Positions 1 through 12,873 of a stretch of DNA of 64,000 nucleotides are shown piece after piece. The translations under genes and the position numbers were made by a program. Source of the DNA: Liolophura sinensis (Eukaryota; Mollusca; Polyplacophora; Chitonida; Chitonidae). The stretch is from NCBI RefSeq assembly GCF_032854445.1, contig NC_088307.1:9562017-9626016 (forward strand). The letters are read 5' to 3'. How positions within the stretch are numbered: position 1 is the first letter of the stretch; each line of letters starts with the position of its first letter. The notes beneath the pieces were generated by a model that saw only the letters and a program-made list of their open reading frames with translations, made no database searches and was not told where the DNA came from.

Positions 1-126
1 AATACTGAAACAAAAAAAAAAAGATATAAAACTTGATAAATTAGCTAGGAAACCATTACTTTAACCAGTAGTATAGATATATAACAAATATTTGGTTAAT
101 TTTGGAACTAAGTATATAACAAATAT

Positions 127-216
127 TTATTTATTAATTTATCTGAGAATGTTTCACTCATATAACGCTAGCCAGGATTACCGTGGGAGGAAACTGGGCA
201 TAGCACCCAAACCCAC
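127..216 (-). mobile_element. SINE family 1, degraded 3' fragment
   Basis: Retains a TTTATTTATTAATTTAT tail, GAATGTTTCACTCATATAAC and GTGGGAGGAAACTGGGCA, recognisable against the intact copies at 25.9 and 62.8 kb. Confidence 0.6.
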
Positions 217-1346
217 AACAATTAACAATACAATATGAAAATATATGGTACTGACACGTCAAAGAGATATACTGACAACTTCAAAGAGGATGTATATGTA
301 CCTCAGTTTGTGATAAAAAATCAATAAGCCCTAACTGAATCAATGTTTCTTTATTTTGTATTTTGGTCTGGCCTAAATTGACGAAATACTAATAGTCTGA
401 TATAGCATTGAAATGGTAATAAAGTTTGTAAAAATTTATAATGTAGTTTACTTTACGATTCCTTATTAACAACAAAAGTTCATGAGTCCTGCCATACATA
501 AGCATAAAATTCATAAATGGGATTCCCAAAACAAAATATAATAATGGAGGCAATCTGATTGATCAATGCGACTGTGAAAGCTGCCACCGTGTCAAAGATG
601 TCGCTAATTATTTACTATTTTGCCATTTATATGCACACTCATACATTCTTCTTTTAAACGTCTTCATCGCAACACATTTTGCAAATAAATATAGTATGCA
701 GATTTTCACATTATTGCGCTTAAATTTATTGCAAACAGCAACCAATTCAATAATCTATAGTATATGTACCTAATACTCAATTTATTCAACTAGTGGTGCA
801 TTTTGATTTTCATTCAGAGTTATCCAAAATTACTTCAAACTACCTATCTTTTCTGTTCCCCGCTTTTCTCACCCATCTTTTCTTTCCCGGTAAACTCTTC
901 CCGCCTCATTTGTTTCGCCAATATTATTACAATACAAATGTGTATTTCTTCAACTTTGGTATTAAAATTTTGTAAGGGCAGGGTTATATAAGTTGTAGAG
1001 TTTGCCACCCAATAATTTTGATCAACTGTCAATATATATAAGTATAAACTAGATTATAGAAACATAAGTTTGTCAGTGACTACTTTAAGACCCTGCTTCT
1101 GAGCTCAGATTCACCACGCACACTATACGTGCCAGTTTAAATTCCTTTGTCAGCACATCCAGCACCTCCCCCCCACCACTCACCCTGGAAAGCCAACAAT
1201 TACACTTTTAAACAAAAAAACTTCTCAAATGTTTTGCTTTGGCGATATGATTACCATACTGTTGGAATTTTATGCCACTATTTCTTGTCTATGAATAATA
1301 ATCTCCAGTTTAAACTTTCTGAACTCCACGTGATGTGGGTAGTTGA

Positions 1347-1446
1347 GTGAGTGAGTGCTTAGGGTTTAACGTCGTACTTAACAATTTTTCAGTCATATGA
1401 CGATGAAGGAGTCCTTAGAGTGCATGTACGTGTAATGTTCCGGGTA
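1347..1446 (+). mobile_element. SINE family 2, partial
   Basis: Begins GAGTGAGTGCTTAGGGTTTAACGTCG and keeps TTTTTCAGTCATATGACGAT, matching the longer copies at 12.2 and 16.0 kb. It breaks off after about 100 bases. Confidence 0.7.
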
Positions 1447-1516
1447 GTTGAAATATCCATCGGTTAGTGAATATTTAGAAAATAACTTTGCCCTGAAAGC
1501 TGGCTCATTCACCTAC

Positions 1517-1598
1517 CTTTGGCTTTCAATTTTCTCAGTCCAAAGAAAAGCACAATCAGAATGGTTGATACGGCAACAACTGCAGCAACAAACACACC
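1517..1598 (-). CDS. candidate transmembrane exon of a neighbouring gene (partial)
   Basis: On the minus strand an acceptor (CTTTGTAG) is followed by an open stretch reading GVFVAAVVAVSTILIVLFFG then LRKLKAK, and by donor AAAG|GTAGGT. This is one hydrophobic helix of about 20 residues with a basic stop-transfer tail. With the candidate first exon at 3577-3672 it would give an N-terminal amphipathic helix, then a membrane anchor, then basic residues, the architecture of signal recognition particle receptor beta. No GTPase motif is visible in 1-1516, so the rest would lie outside the window. Identity is a guess; the exon itself is reasonably supported. Confidence 0.45.
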
Positions 1599-1726
1599 CT
1601 ACAAAGTAAGAGCAGGAAACATGAATGCATGTACAGTACCACCCACGCCCAACAGCAATTTGGGCGTGCTATTTCATGCGGCCTGGCCGCACTTTCTACA
1701 TGTATTTAAGTATACTATGTGATACA

Positions 1727-1989
1727 TTTATTTATTTGATTGGTGTTTTACACTGCACTCAAGAATATTTCACTTACATGACGGCGGCAGGCATAATGGT
1801 GGGAAGAACTGGGAAGAGCCAGGGGGTAACCCATGACCATCCGCAGGTTGCTGGAAGACATTCCCACTTACGGCTGGAGAGGAAGCCAGCATGAGCTGGA
1901 TTTGAACTCATAGCGACCGCATTGGTGAAAGGCTCCTGGGTCATTACGCTGTGCTAGCACGCTAAACAAGTGAGCCACGGAGGCCTCCC
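1727..1989 (-). mobile_element. tRNA-derived SINE family 1
   Basis: Nearly full length and inverted, from a TTTATTTATTTGATTGGTG tail to a tRNA-like head ending GTGAGCCACGGAGGCC. Box B-like sequence reads GAGTTCAAATCC on the minus strand. Several substitutions show it is old. Confidence 0.85.
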
Positions 1990-2558
1990 TATGTGATATA
2001 CTATTGATCAATAGCCAGTATGTATGAGTTGACAGGGTAAATAACATATCATAAAATAAAAAAAGGAAATTCAAAGTATAAAGTTCTTGAAACAATATTC
2101 ATATAGATCCAGTATTTGTCATATCCTCAGTACCTGGGTCTATGTTGACCTTCAGGTGACATCAAAACAACTTTGTCAAAATATTTTTGAAAATTTGTAC
2201 ATTATGGCACTCAAATTCAGCGAGCTAAATGATCTCCCTCCTTATTTACCATTCTGACATTTACCTTGTCGGTAGTACATTTAACATTGTTGAATTATAT
2301 GAAACTTAAAATGACATTATTTATACCGTTCAACAGATGGTGTTTTTGTTCTATTTGTGTAAGTTTACTAAATCATTCGTTCATACTCCAGCATCAGCCT
2401 ATAACAGTATAACACTAGTTAATGTAAAGTTTTATATATGAACGTAACATACGTTGTTACATCTTTATATACCAATTTTTACACTTTGTTTAGCTTTTAC
2501 AGTTTACAAGGTATATATTTATTGCTGCTATCATCTCTGTAAGTGGGCCTATTGCTTG

Positions 2559-2811
2559 ATTTATTCATTTGATTGGTGTTTTATGTGGTACTCAAGAATA
2601 TTTCACTTATACGGCAGCAGCCAGAATTATGGTGTGAGGAAACTGGGCAGAGAGGAAACCCACGATCATCCGCAGTTGATGATCTTCCACCGTATGGCTG
2701 GAGAGGATGCCAGCATGAGCTGGGCTTGAACTCACAGTGACCGCATTTGTGAGAGGCTCTTAGGTCAATACCCAGCGCTGGTGTGCTAACCCCCTGAGCC
2801 ACCGAGGCCCC
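2559..2811 (-). mobile_element. tRNA-derived SINE family 1
   Basis: Inverted copy with tail TTTATTCATTTGATTGGTG, body with AGAATATTTCACTTATACGG, and head CTGAGCCACCGAGGCCCC. About 10-15% diverged from the young copies by eye. Confidence 0.85.
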
Positions 2812-5067
2812 CGTGGACCTATGAGATTGAAGTCAACAAATTATGATAACATATATATATTAATCTATCATTAATCTGCAAAACGGCCAGAGATGAAATA
2901 ACTACAGAGATAAAAGATAAATGTTTTTATTGCACACTTTTAGGTTATTATTCAAATTCCTGTAGGTGTTTACATATCAAATATTACATATAAAATGGCA
3001 TTGATTGCCAATTCAAATAAGTGAAATCGTTGTGAGGAAATAGGAATACACCAATGAAATAAATGACATGGTCCCATATCCCAAGCAGCTGAAAGCTATA
3101 GTCCATCTAGATTAGTCCATTTAGATTACACCATCCAGATGGACTCAGTATGCTATTTTAAAATTCTGACATTCATCCTGAAAGTGATTACCAAACATCC
3201 AAGCAAAGGTGAAGGTACGTAGACAAGTCTCAACCTAACATGTTAAACTCTAGAGCAAAACTTTCTTTTTTCATAAACTGTCACATCCTACGACAAATCT
3301 ATTTTTAGACGATCGGACAAAAGATCAGCTGTTCTTCACAATCACACGGTTTCTAGAGAATTTCAAGACAGCTATCACAAGGCATTAGATGACAACCTGC
3401 TCTCCATAAGTAGTAACAATGTAGATTAACAGATCAATTGTACACATTGGCATTCCACAAACAAACATAACATAACAGACCGGTGTCAATGACCGTAAGC
3501 TTTAGGTTGCAGGGTAGGGGGGGGGGAGGAGGTCAAATAAATATGGACCATAAAAAGATGTCCAGTACATTATTACCAAAGTGATTTCCACTTCAGACAG
3601 TTGTTCTGGCAGCCTGTGCTTTATCTCCTTTCGGAAATTAAGCAGATTCTCCTGTAAATTTGTTTGTGCCATGATTAAACATCGATCTGTTCCACACGTC
3701 AAACCATTTTCTCGCTCTACATTTGATTTTCTCTACCAGACGCTTCGTCAGTCACTTTTCCCCTTCATCACAAGAGAGTATAGCGAATCCATTATCTCCC
3801 CTTGCTGGATTATCGTCCCTGCTTCACACCAATCTGGATGATCCCGGCGCACTCGAGCTTCTCTTGTTTTACAATTTTAACACAGTATTGAGGAGATTTT
3901 CCGTAAAAAAAAGATTTTGTCACATTTCGGCTAAATGGTAGAGACAGAAAGGTACAAATGAACCTCTCAACATGAAAAATTACTTTATATTTGTCTGAAT
4001 TTAAATTAAAGAACGACGGGACAAGATAAAGACTGGTCTCAGATATCCGCGTTAAACACAGAACCAGAGGCTTGAGGGCTGTTCCATTTCCTTATGTTAA
4101 CTATGCGTAAACAGGGTTTTTCAATTGAGGTGTTAATAGGACAAAATTTTTTTTTTGTAATAACTTCTGAATTGTAAGTGTGGTTCAGAAAGTTTTATTT
4201 GACTGTCCCTAATATATGTCAGACCTTATTTCACTAACTGGTATTTTTATTTAAAAGTGCATCTTCAATTACACTTTTTAGATTTTTTTGGCTCACTGCA
4301 TGTGCCTGATGTGATATCAGCAGTAAGATCCAGTTACTGCTGACTTGTCAAACCCGAGTCAGTAGTTGTTTCAATGTAAGTGTGAGTGAAAGAGCCAGCT
4401 TCACTTTCCAAACTAAGAAAGTAAAAATTTGATTGGACCACACCACAGATGGTCAGAGATCAGGACTTAATATCTGTGTACTTAGGGACTAATCAATACA
4501 AGGTCTGGCTAATAGATTTGACTTTAGTGATATTGATATCTGATTTTTTCAAGCTAGCAACTTGTACTAAGCACAATTATAATTTCTTTCTTTATGTACA
4601 GGTCCTTATTTATTTGACAGATGTTTAAAATAGTCAAGAATTTCTCAATTAATATCAACTAATGCCTGAAATTGTTCAGTCTGAGTCTGAAAACATTGTC
4701 TTCAATGTTGCTTGATTAAGGTGCAAGTGCATATTTATATCAAAGAAATACTTTTATTGTGAGCAGTCAGTTAATCAATCAATCTGGATGCAATTTCCTA
4801 ACGCCATGAATTAAGTTTTTACTTAGAAGACGGTCACTTTTACGGGTGAAGGAAACTGGAGTGCCAGGTGTGAACCACCAGCCTGATGAACTTTCAAACA
4901 TGTGATGTACATCCATTCACACCTTTCTGGTGTAAGACAAGTGGTCCGCAAAAAAAGTGCGACGGACTGCTTCAAATCCTAATGGTTACAGCAACCACCT
5001 GAAAGTCAGGAGGCCCCAAGATCAAATCTGGATTGGGTTATAACAAAGGCTTTATTTATTTATGTCT
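2812..5067. other. mostly unassigned AT-rich DNA
   Basis: Apart from the candidate exon at 3577-3672 I see no gene. A G-run lies at 3519-3530, and 4767-4925 resembles a degraded retroelement tail (GGTGAAGGAAACTGGAGTGCC). Confidence 0.5.
3577..3672 (-). CDS. candidate first coding exon of the same neighbouring gene
   Basis: A strong Kozak ATG (ATCATGG) starts 32 codons rich in Glu, Gln, Lys and Leu (NLQENLLNFRKEIKHRLPEQ) that end at TTTG|GTAATA, phase 0. The phase is compatible with the exon at 1517-1598. It reads like a cytosolic amphipathic helix ahead of a membrane anchor. No homologue is recognised with certainty. Confidence 0.35.
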
Positions 5068-5309
5068 ATTTATTTATTTGATTGGTGTTTTCTGGCATGC
5101 TCAAGAATATTTCACTTATACGACGGCGGCCAGCATTAGAGTGGGAGGAAACCCGGCAGAGCCTGAGGGAAACCTACAACCATCCGCAGGTTGTTGCCAG
5201 ACCTTCCCATGTACGAGAGGAAGCCAGCTTGAGCTGGACTTGAACTCACAGCGACTGTATTGGTGAGAGGCTCCTGGGTCATTACGCTGTGCTAGCCATG
5301 GAGGCTCCC
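5068..5309 (-). mobile_element. tRNA-derived SINE family 1 with box A deletion
   Basis: Inverted copy with tail, body and box B (GAGTTCAAGTCC on the minus strand), but the segment between CTGTGCTAGC and CATGGAGGC is missing, which removes most of box A. Confidence 0.82.
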
Positions 5310-5830
5310 TCAGAAGACAAAAAATTGTACTTGTTGCTGCCTTGCTTGACGCTCAGCACTGAGAGGTAAGAGCAGCAAAACAGGACTAGTTGGCCTGGTG
5401 TCAGTATAATATGGCTGGGTGAGTTGTCATGTCTGGTGTCTTTGGCATGATACTCCAGTGGCAGTAGCACTTTGGTGGCATGGACTTGCTTTGCTACAAG
5501 AAGAGACAGTGTTTGGACACACACCTAATGACCCGTTGTCGTCACATGGCTGCAAAATTATTCAGTACACATTAAACCTCAAGCACACATACATACAAAA
5601 GTTAGTCTGTGTAACTGGTCACATGCGTGTTGTTGACTTCTTCTGATCACCAAGCCCATCTCCCCTCCACACCTACCTCCCACAATAAGAGTAGAAGTGT
5701 GCAAATTCTGTGTTCAATTATGGTATTGAAACAAGGTTTTAAGTCCATATGATGAGTACATTTATCTAGCCACCACAACGTCTTCGCAATTAATTTATTC
5801 ACAGATATTCCCGAAATGAAAGTCTTACGG

Positions 5831-6216
5831 GTGACTATTTGCCAGCCACCACACTGTCGTCGCTGCTCTGGTTTTATTCTCTTATGTTGTACATCTATCA
5901 CACTGTTGTCGTTTCTATGGTTTTACTCTCTATGCTGTAGCCGTATTTCACCAGTTACGTGTGACCATTTGCCACCTATCACACTGTCGTCGCTGCTCTG
6001 GATTTATTCTCTTATGTTGTACGTCTGTCATACTGCCGTTGCTGCTCTGGTTTTACTCTCTAGGTTGTACGTCTATCACACTGTCGTCGCTGCTCTGGTT
6101 TTACTCTCTATGCTGTACGTCTATCACCCAATCGTCGCCACTCTGGTTTTACTCCCTATGTGGACGTCTGTCACACTGTCGTCACTGCTCTGGTTTTACT
6201 CTATAGGTTGTATGGC
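5831..6216 (+). repeat. minisatellite, ~48-bp unit
   Basis: About seven copies of a unit containing TCGCTGCTCTGGTTTTACTC and TCACACTGTCG, with point differences and variable spacing at the left end. Confidence 0.85.
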
Positions 6217-6257
6217 TTTAATTATATTATATTTTTCATATTTCGCTGGTGATTAAT

Positions 6258-6757
6258 CAAGAGCAATAAATGTCACCGGTAATTAGAAACATTAAGGAAG
6301 AAGACGGTAGAATCAAAATTACTGTTTCACCTATAGTTGAACAAGAGCAATAAATGTCTCCAGTAATTAGAATCATTGAGGAAGAAGATGGTAGAATCAA
6401 AATTACTGTTTCACCTATAGTTGCACAAGAGCAATAAATGTCACCAGTAATTAGAAACATTAAGAAAGAAGAAGGTAGAATCAAAATTACTGTTTCACCT
6501 ACAGATGACCAAGAGCAATAAATGTCACCAGTAATTAGAAACATTGAGCAAGAAGATGGTAGAATCAAAACTACTGTTTCACCTATAGTTGAACAAGAGC
6601 AATAGATGTCTCCAGTAATTAGAAACACTGAGAAAGAAGACAGCAGAATCAAAATTACTGTTTCACCTATAGTTGACCAAGAGCAATAAATGTCACCAGT
6701 AATTAGAAACATTGGGAAAGAAGACGGTAGAATCAAAACTACTGTTTCACCTGTAGT
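6258..6757. repeat. minisatellite, 84-bp unit, six copies
   Basis: Each unit contains AAGAGCAATAAATGTCACCA, AGTAATTAGAAACATT and AAATTACTGTTTCACCTATA. Because 84 is a multiple of three, a frame stays open on the minus strand through the array; that is a consequence of the period, not evidence of a gene. Confidence 0.9.
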
Positions 6758-6915
6758 TAAACATTTTTCAAGTTACACATGTTGCTTGATACTGATTAAT
6801 TCTTCTTTCTTTTTGGCCACATGTTTTTTTTGTGACGTTTGTTAATTTCTTATCAGAAAAAGTGTTTTTTCTAAAATCTATCACTTTAAAGCCTTCATGT
6901 TCTTCTGATACGTAC

Positions 6916-7214
6916 GTTAATGTGTATGTATGCTTGGGGTCTGACATCATACTTAGCAATTTTTCAGTCATGTGACATTGAGGGGTTATTAAGCTTGCGT
7001 ACATATACTGTGTGTTCTTGTGGCACAACGTGTCCATGTCACCTCTGCAGTATCATGTGATTAAATCAGACATAACATCCCTCGCCGTCACATTATACAG
7101 ACAGTAACCTTAACAGTGAGTGCCAAGCGAGGCAGCAACAGGTGCCATTTTTGAAGTCTTTGGTACCACCTGACCCAGGTTTGATCCCAAGTTTCACGAC
7201 TTCAAGGTTAGGCC
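6916..7214 (+). mobile_element. SINE family 2, diverged
   Basis: Recognisable by GCTTGGGGTCTGACATCATA, AGCAATTTTTCAGTCATGTG, GTGCCAAGCGAGGCAGCAAC and a final CAGGTTTGATCCC (box B-like). The centre is rearranged. Confidence 0.65.
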
Positions 7215-9798
7215 ACCATTAGGCCACCGTAGCCGTTGATGGCTGGGCAAGTTGTCAACGAGAATTAGTTGTGTGGCTTTACACGAAATTCACCAATATG
7301 TCATAAGTGGCAAAATGCACCAGTAAACTGCCAAAGTTCTATGGTTTTGCTCGGGCAAAACTTTGGGTTCTTGAGTATGGCAGACATAAAATGTGAGCCA
7401 GAAGAAGTTTTGCCACATGTATTTACACAAACAATTACAATGAAAGCCTGAAAGAGCTGTGATGATAATGAGAAAATCTTTTATTGATGCAATTCACACA
7501 CATATACAGCAGACCAGAGTTTTTTTTTGTTGAATTGATGTGAAGTTTTCCCATATACTATAAACTTGTCAGGGTTTCTGTTACATTTGAATGAGTTTGC
7601 ACTTGTGCATGCACTTCAAGAACTGCCCTTGCATTTCCCTTAAAATTTTATTAAACACAAGCTTTCACAGCAAGTACAAATTATAACATTCCTTTCTTTT
7701 CTTAAGTAAAGTGAAGCAAGCTGAAACGTTATCAAGAAGAAATAACTACAAAATGAGAATGCAAAACCTTTATGCGCATTATCACTAAACTTCCAATGGC
7801 CGATCCATTCTGTGTAAAAACGCCATCATACTGTGACGTGATACTGCAGTGTTAGCATACTTCTTTGTTTTATGATTTACTAAACACAAACTATGACACA
7901 TCACAGAAAAGAGCAAAAGAGTACATTGCTTGGACTGACTTTATACATTTTTTAAGTTGACAGCCATTGTTTCCCCATCAATGAGTATTGTATGTCACCT
8001 GAAGTTTAGCATTTACAAAGTGAGACAATTCACTTGATTCTGATCTATTTATCCATGTTACAGGGCAACTGAACAGTTATTTTATGAAGCCTGATTAATT
8101 TCTTATCAGGAAAACTTAATTGTTGCAATCAAAAATAGAATTCTAAAGCATTTGTGAGCTTCTGAAAGCGTATTTTTACATATCAATTAGGTGAAATACA
8201 GTATTAATATTACAGTGTAAGTTTTAACAGGGTCTGACAGGGAGAATAAAATACCATTATGATATCCGTAATGAGGCTTCACTGCAATAATTTATCAAGA
8301 TAATTAATATACACATAGTACAGTGGAATTATAGTACACCCTTTGCCAGCAAATTAACAGCTGATAGATGCATATCTAACTTGAAAATGGGCAGCAAACT
8401 GTTGTTACTGGCTAAGTGGTATCAACTATTAAGCCATCTTGTGACCAGAGTCTTGGGCTATCATCTACAATAACTTTAAGATGGGGTCATTAAATCAGAA
8501 TCAAACACTGCCATTTGTGTAATTCAACTTGATAAGAACTTACTGATGATTAATATGAAAACAAACATTTTTACACATTTTTTTTTTACACAAGTTACTT
8601 ACTCCTTTAACAAACTGCCTAATCACAAATTCTTGATTCACCCAGATTTACCTGTATTTCTAATACATTATTTCTCTATACGGAGAGGTTTATGTGTGGA
8701 AAATGTGAGTTGTGAGAATCCAGGGACTTGATGTAACACTGCAAGCTGTTAACTAACCTGAATGTACAAGCTTCTCCCGATTCAAGAGAGCGAATTAGGA
8801 AATTTTCAAATATGAAAAAAAGTCTTACTTAACAAAGCTAACATTTCAAAGCATTCTTTTCAAGATGAATAACACTATTCAATCACTATAACTGAATAGT
8901 CCTACATGTAATAATCGAAATCTCCCCAAATTTCCTTATTATTTTCTTGATTAGATGTTGACAATATTCTTATCAAGATTTTGAACGAGGCAGAGGTGAT
9001 GTTCAGTATAAATCAATTATGTAGGAATGTCAAAATTGTTGGAAAACACTGCGTCATTTGTAGCTATATGTCAAAGAACTTTTTCCCCATGTAATCCTAG
9101 GAAACTTACAGCCACTGTTTATTTCTTTTTTACTTTTAGACTATTAGAGCATTTCAGATATTTGTGATCCTCACGGGGTTTTTAAGATGAAGACATTCTG
9201 ACATTGGCGTATTGTTACAGCTGATGCCAGTCCCTAATGAGACATTGTTTCACCTCCAACTATGTCTTTTGTGACGGTCACCTCAAAACTGCACTGTCAG
9301 GAACAACTGAACGTAAACCCTGATTAGTATACCCGAGAGGACATTCTGATCTTTAGACATACATCCACAAATAACCACAGTGCCACAGTTTTTTATGGTA
9401 TGACATGCCCACATCTGTAGGTGTGTAATAAACACATGAAAAACATTAAAACAGGGATGCACAATATGTAACAGAATAAGGGGAGATAACCTGTACGACT
9501 ATAATTACGTCTCCATAAAGCACTGATCATGTTAACATAGTGTGCCACTGAACAATACAAAAATGGCACCAGAGTTTGCATTTCTACACACGTCAATATA
9601 TGTTAAAAAATAAATAGCTTATGACCAAACCATGTGAGAATTGACAAACAAAAAGCACAATATTTTTAAACAAATTGTAACTATCAACTAACAATGGCAC
9701 AACAGATAAGCACTTAATGAAGCGTTATTTACAATTCTTTACTCGCCACCAGAAACACTTAAGACTTCACATTTTCTGGTAATTTGATTTGTTTACTC
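7215..9798. other. no gene recognised
   Basis: AT-rich DNA without clear repeats or exons. AATAAA on the minus strand at 7480-7485 could be a distal 3' end of the upstream protease gene, but nothing else supports that. Confidence 0.45.
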
Positions 9799-9897
9799 AT
9801 TTATTTGATTGGCGTTTTATGCGTCATACTCAAGAATATTTCACTTATAATATGGCAGCCATAATTATGGTGGTAGGAAACTCAGCAGAACCCAGGT
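9799..9897 (-). mobile_element. SINE family 1, 3' fragment
   Basis: Inverted tail part: TTTATTTGATTGGCGTTTTA, AAGAATATTTCACTTATAAT and GGTGGTAGGAAACTCAGCAG. The tRNA-like head is absent. Confidence 0.75.
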
Positions 9898-10089
9898 GTT
9901 GCTCAGTATTTTAATTTTTTTTTTGTCACTATGCAAGGACTTACGGTGAAATTCTGCAAATTAACAAAAAACAATACCTGGAGATCCAATTACCAATGTA
10001 ATGAGATGCAAATTTTAATCATACTGGGGGCACCTTCACCAGACTTTCCCTGTAAATTTTCACGTAAATGTTATTGTTTGGGGATTATT

Positions 10090-10135
10090 GTGAGTTCAAA
10101 TCCAGCTCATGCTGGTTTCCTCTCCGGATGCACGT
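10090..10135 (+). mobile_element. SINE family 1, box B fragment
   Basis: A 46-base piece reading TGTGAGTTCAAATCCAGCTC followed by ATGCTGGTTTCCTCTCCGG, identical in layout to the box B region of family 1, with no flanking SINE sequence. Confidence 0.6.
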
Positions 10136-12198
10136 GTATGCCTTTTAATGAGGATGTTGTTTTAGTCGATACATTACAGGTACGGAGAAATAAGAGGTCC
10201 TCCAAATAAACGCTGTCATGTGGTCAACTCACCCCAAATATTTCAAGAAAAAAGGTAGCTATAATTTAGTACACGACTAACTAGTTCATTTAGCATCTGA
10301 GAATTGTATTAATCTTAGAAAAATGTTTCGAGGTTTGTTTGGAAGGTAGGTATGTTATACGGCTAGAAAGATTTAAGTTTCAGCTCAAAAAAGTAATATT
10401 TTAACACATTTACCTATAAAAATACACTATTCTGGAGTGAAATTTTCAGTCATTTAGTGTTTTACAGTACGTCTACATGGATCCTAAGTGTATTACTCTG
10501 ATACATGGAACAGATGATGGATCATCCCTCAGAAAAGAAAAGAATAGGTATCTGAATATGACTACATTTCTAAAAACTTTAACGGTATTTGAATTTGACC
10601 TTAGGGCAGAATTTTCAGAGTTTCCCATGCTGAGTATTAGATAAAGACAAACAAAACTTACAAGAAGGACAATAATGCTATTTTATAGCCATATGTCATA
10701 TCTGAAACTGAAAATTTGAAGTTTCAAATTCTGATGCAGTAACCTACAGTTGGCAACAGTTTACACAAATTCAACCACGCATGTAGCTTGGGCTTTAGCG
10801 TGTTCAATGCACAATTTCCGTTGTCACTAACACCAAAATAGGGATTTTTACAAAAAAGACAAAACGAATAAATATTTTTGAAAGTGAATTAACCCATAAA
10901 TTTTTAGTAACTTTAATACGATATTCAAGAAACACAAGCACACAACATTTAATGGATATTAGTAAACAATAAAATATACTGTGCAACACACCAAATATCC
11001 CTTGGTCATAAGCACAGTTGCAAGAGAGAGTGTTCATACACTGTAACAAAGCCAATGACCCAACAAACTTGAAAAAATAGGTTAAGATAAACGAAAAACA
11101 ATGATCTTCTGCTGTAACATATAGGAATAAGTCATATGAGTTTAATGGAAATTGCTTAAAGAGTTTTAGAGATAATCTGTCTATAAGCCTGTCACAAAAT
11201 TTAACTTACATGACCTCAATGACCTTGAAAAAAATAGGTCAAGGTCAATGAGTAGGTTTCTTAATGTGTACATATGGTACAAATTTGGTAAACCTGGCTG
11301 CAAGCATTCTAGATAAAGAGTGTTGACAAAAAATTTAGAAACAGGAAGTCGGTCATCAACCACTACAGTCACACCCTAGCCAATTTTCATCCAGAGGTAA
11401 AAATCAATACAGCACTTCGCAATATTTTTTGTGAGCTTTGCAACATTAACAGCACACTTAATTAGTTTTTAAACTATTCTGCTGTTCTGTGGCCCAAGGA
11501 GATTGTTCCTTGCAACTCGTAAAGGCTGTGCCTTGAGAGAACTGGTCACGAAGTGGTTAGTTCTCCATTTCTAAGGGTCGACCAGACTGCTATCATCTAA
11601 AGACGGCAAAACTTTCAATTCCACACCCAGTCTGAAATGAAGAGAAACATCTTGACATACAGTTTGTGTGGGAACCAGCCCTTTTCAGTAGAGGAAATGT
11701 GAATCCATCTCCATTACAGCAGTTTTTGGCGATGCGGTCTCCATGAGCCACCGAAGTCCTTATGGAGGCTATACGGGAGATGATTGGTAAAAGAAATTGA
11801 TCCTCGCTGAACAAATCAAATCAGATTTTCTGTGTTAACCAAGAATAGTTTCAATTATTGGCACTGCCTTTCAGTAAATATCAGACTCATCATGGACTTA
11901 TTTATATTACTAAAATGATTCTACAGGTTGACAAAAATTACTAATGCGATTTGCTTTATAAACCACATTTTAAATATCATTTGAGTTCTTAAATACATTG
12001 TGTGGTAAATCCAAGTTGTAGAAATAAATTTGTGACTAAATTTGAGTGAATGAAAATACTGAGATCTCAATTCCTTGAGCCTGAAATGTACTTTCACTCA
12101 CATTTCAATTATTAAAACTCAAGTGTTGTGGTTGTAATACTGAATCAGATTCTTTGATTCCTTAAATGACCCAAACCCATTTCTTTAATCATTACTTT
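10136..12198. other. no gene recognised
   Basis: AT-rich DNA. A motif with CTTGAAAAAATAGGTTAAG near 11068 recurs as CTTGAAAAAAATAGGTCAAG near 11223, indicating an old dispersed repeat. No splice-bounded open stretch was found. Confidence 0.45.
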
Positions 12199-12536
12199 GA
12201 GTGAGTGAGTGAGTGCTTGGGGTTTAACGTCGTACTCAACAATTTTTCAGTCATAGGATGACGAAGGAATCATTAGGGTGCATGTACATGTAATGTGCCT
12301 CCTTGTTGCAGGACGGATTTCCACCGCTCTTTTATTTAGTGCTGCTTCACCGAGACGACTTACCGAAGGCAAGTAAGCCGCCCCGACCAAGCCATTATAC
12401 TGATACGGGTTAACCAGTCGTTGCACTATCCCCTTCATGCTGAATGCCAAGCGAGGAAGTTACAATTTCCTCTTTTAAAGTCTTAGGTGTGACTCGATCA
12501 AGGATTGATCCTGGATCTACCGGTCCCGAAGCGGTC
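12199..12536 (+). mobile_element. tRNA-related SINE family 2, longest copy
   Basis: Runs from GAGTGAGTGAGTGCTTGGGG through GGTTTAACGTCGTACTCAAC, TTGCAGGACGGATTTCCACC and CCTTCATGCTGAATGCCAAG to TGATCCTGGATCTACCGGTC. Read on the minus strand, the last part has a box B-like GGATCAATCC, so this family probably also has a tRNA-derived head at this end and is seen here in inverse orientation. Confidence 0.78.
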
Positions 12537-12580
12537 ATTACTTTGAAGTTAAATGTTAGCGTATGTCTCTGCAAAACAAC

Positions 12581-12594
12581 TTTATTTATTTATT
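12581..12594 (-). promoter_or_regulatory. possible polyadenylation signals for the M16 gene
   Basis: Overlapping AATAAA hexamers on the minus strand lie 280-293 bases past the stop codon. They belong to a (TTTA)n retroelement tail, so use as a poly(A) signal is only a suggestion. Confidence 0.25.
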
Positions 12595-12845
12595 TGATTA
12601 TTGTTTAACACATTTACTGAAAATTTTTTCCACACATGATTTTTGTCAGGTTTATGTGGCAGTGGAACCCGGAGTACCTTGGATAAACCACTAACCTCTG
12701 GCAAGTTACTGATGAACTCTGAGATGTACATATATGCACACAACATTGGTGGAGGACACGTAGTCTTCAACTTATTGTCACCAAGGCCACAACAGCAGAG
12801 AGAACATGAAATCTACAGATTCCCTGTCTAAGGCCGGGTTTGAAC
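12581..12845 (-). mobile_element. probable SINE family 3 copy
   Basis: Starts with TTTATTTATTTATTTGATT and contains AAACCACTAACCTCTGGCAAG and a final GGCCGGGTTTGAAC. Similar layouts at 20.1 and 24.5 kb suggest another dispersed family. Boundaries are approximate. Confidence 0.5.
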
Positions 12846-12873
12846 AGACACCTCCAGATTCTATGGAAGTGGC

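Larger units (their letters stand above)
1..1516. other. no gene recognised; AT-rich intergenic or intronic DNA
   Basis: AT-rich sequence with a degraded SINE (127-216) and a SINE fragment (1347-1446). The short open frames around 793-1032 overlap each other on both strands and lack coding features. If the candidate gene at 1517-3672 is real, this is its next intron. Confidence 0.5.
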
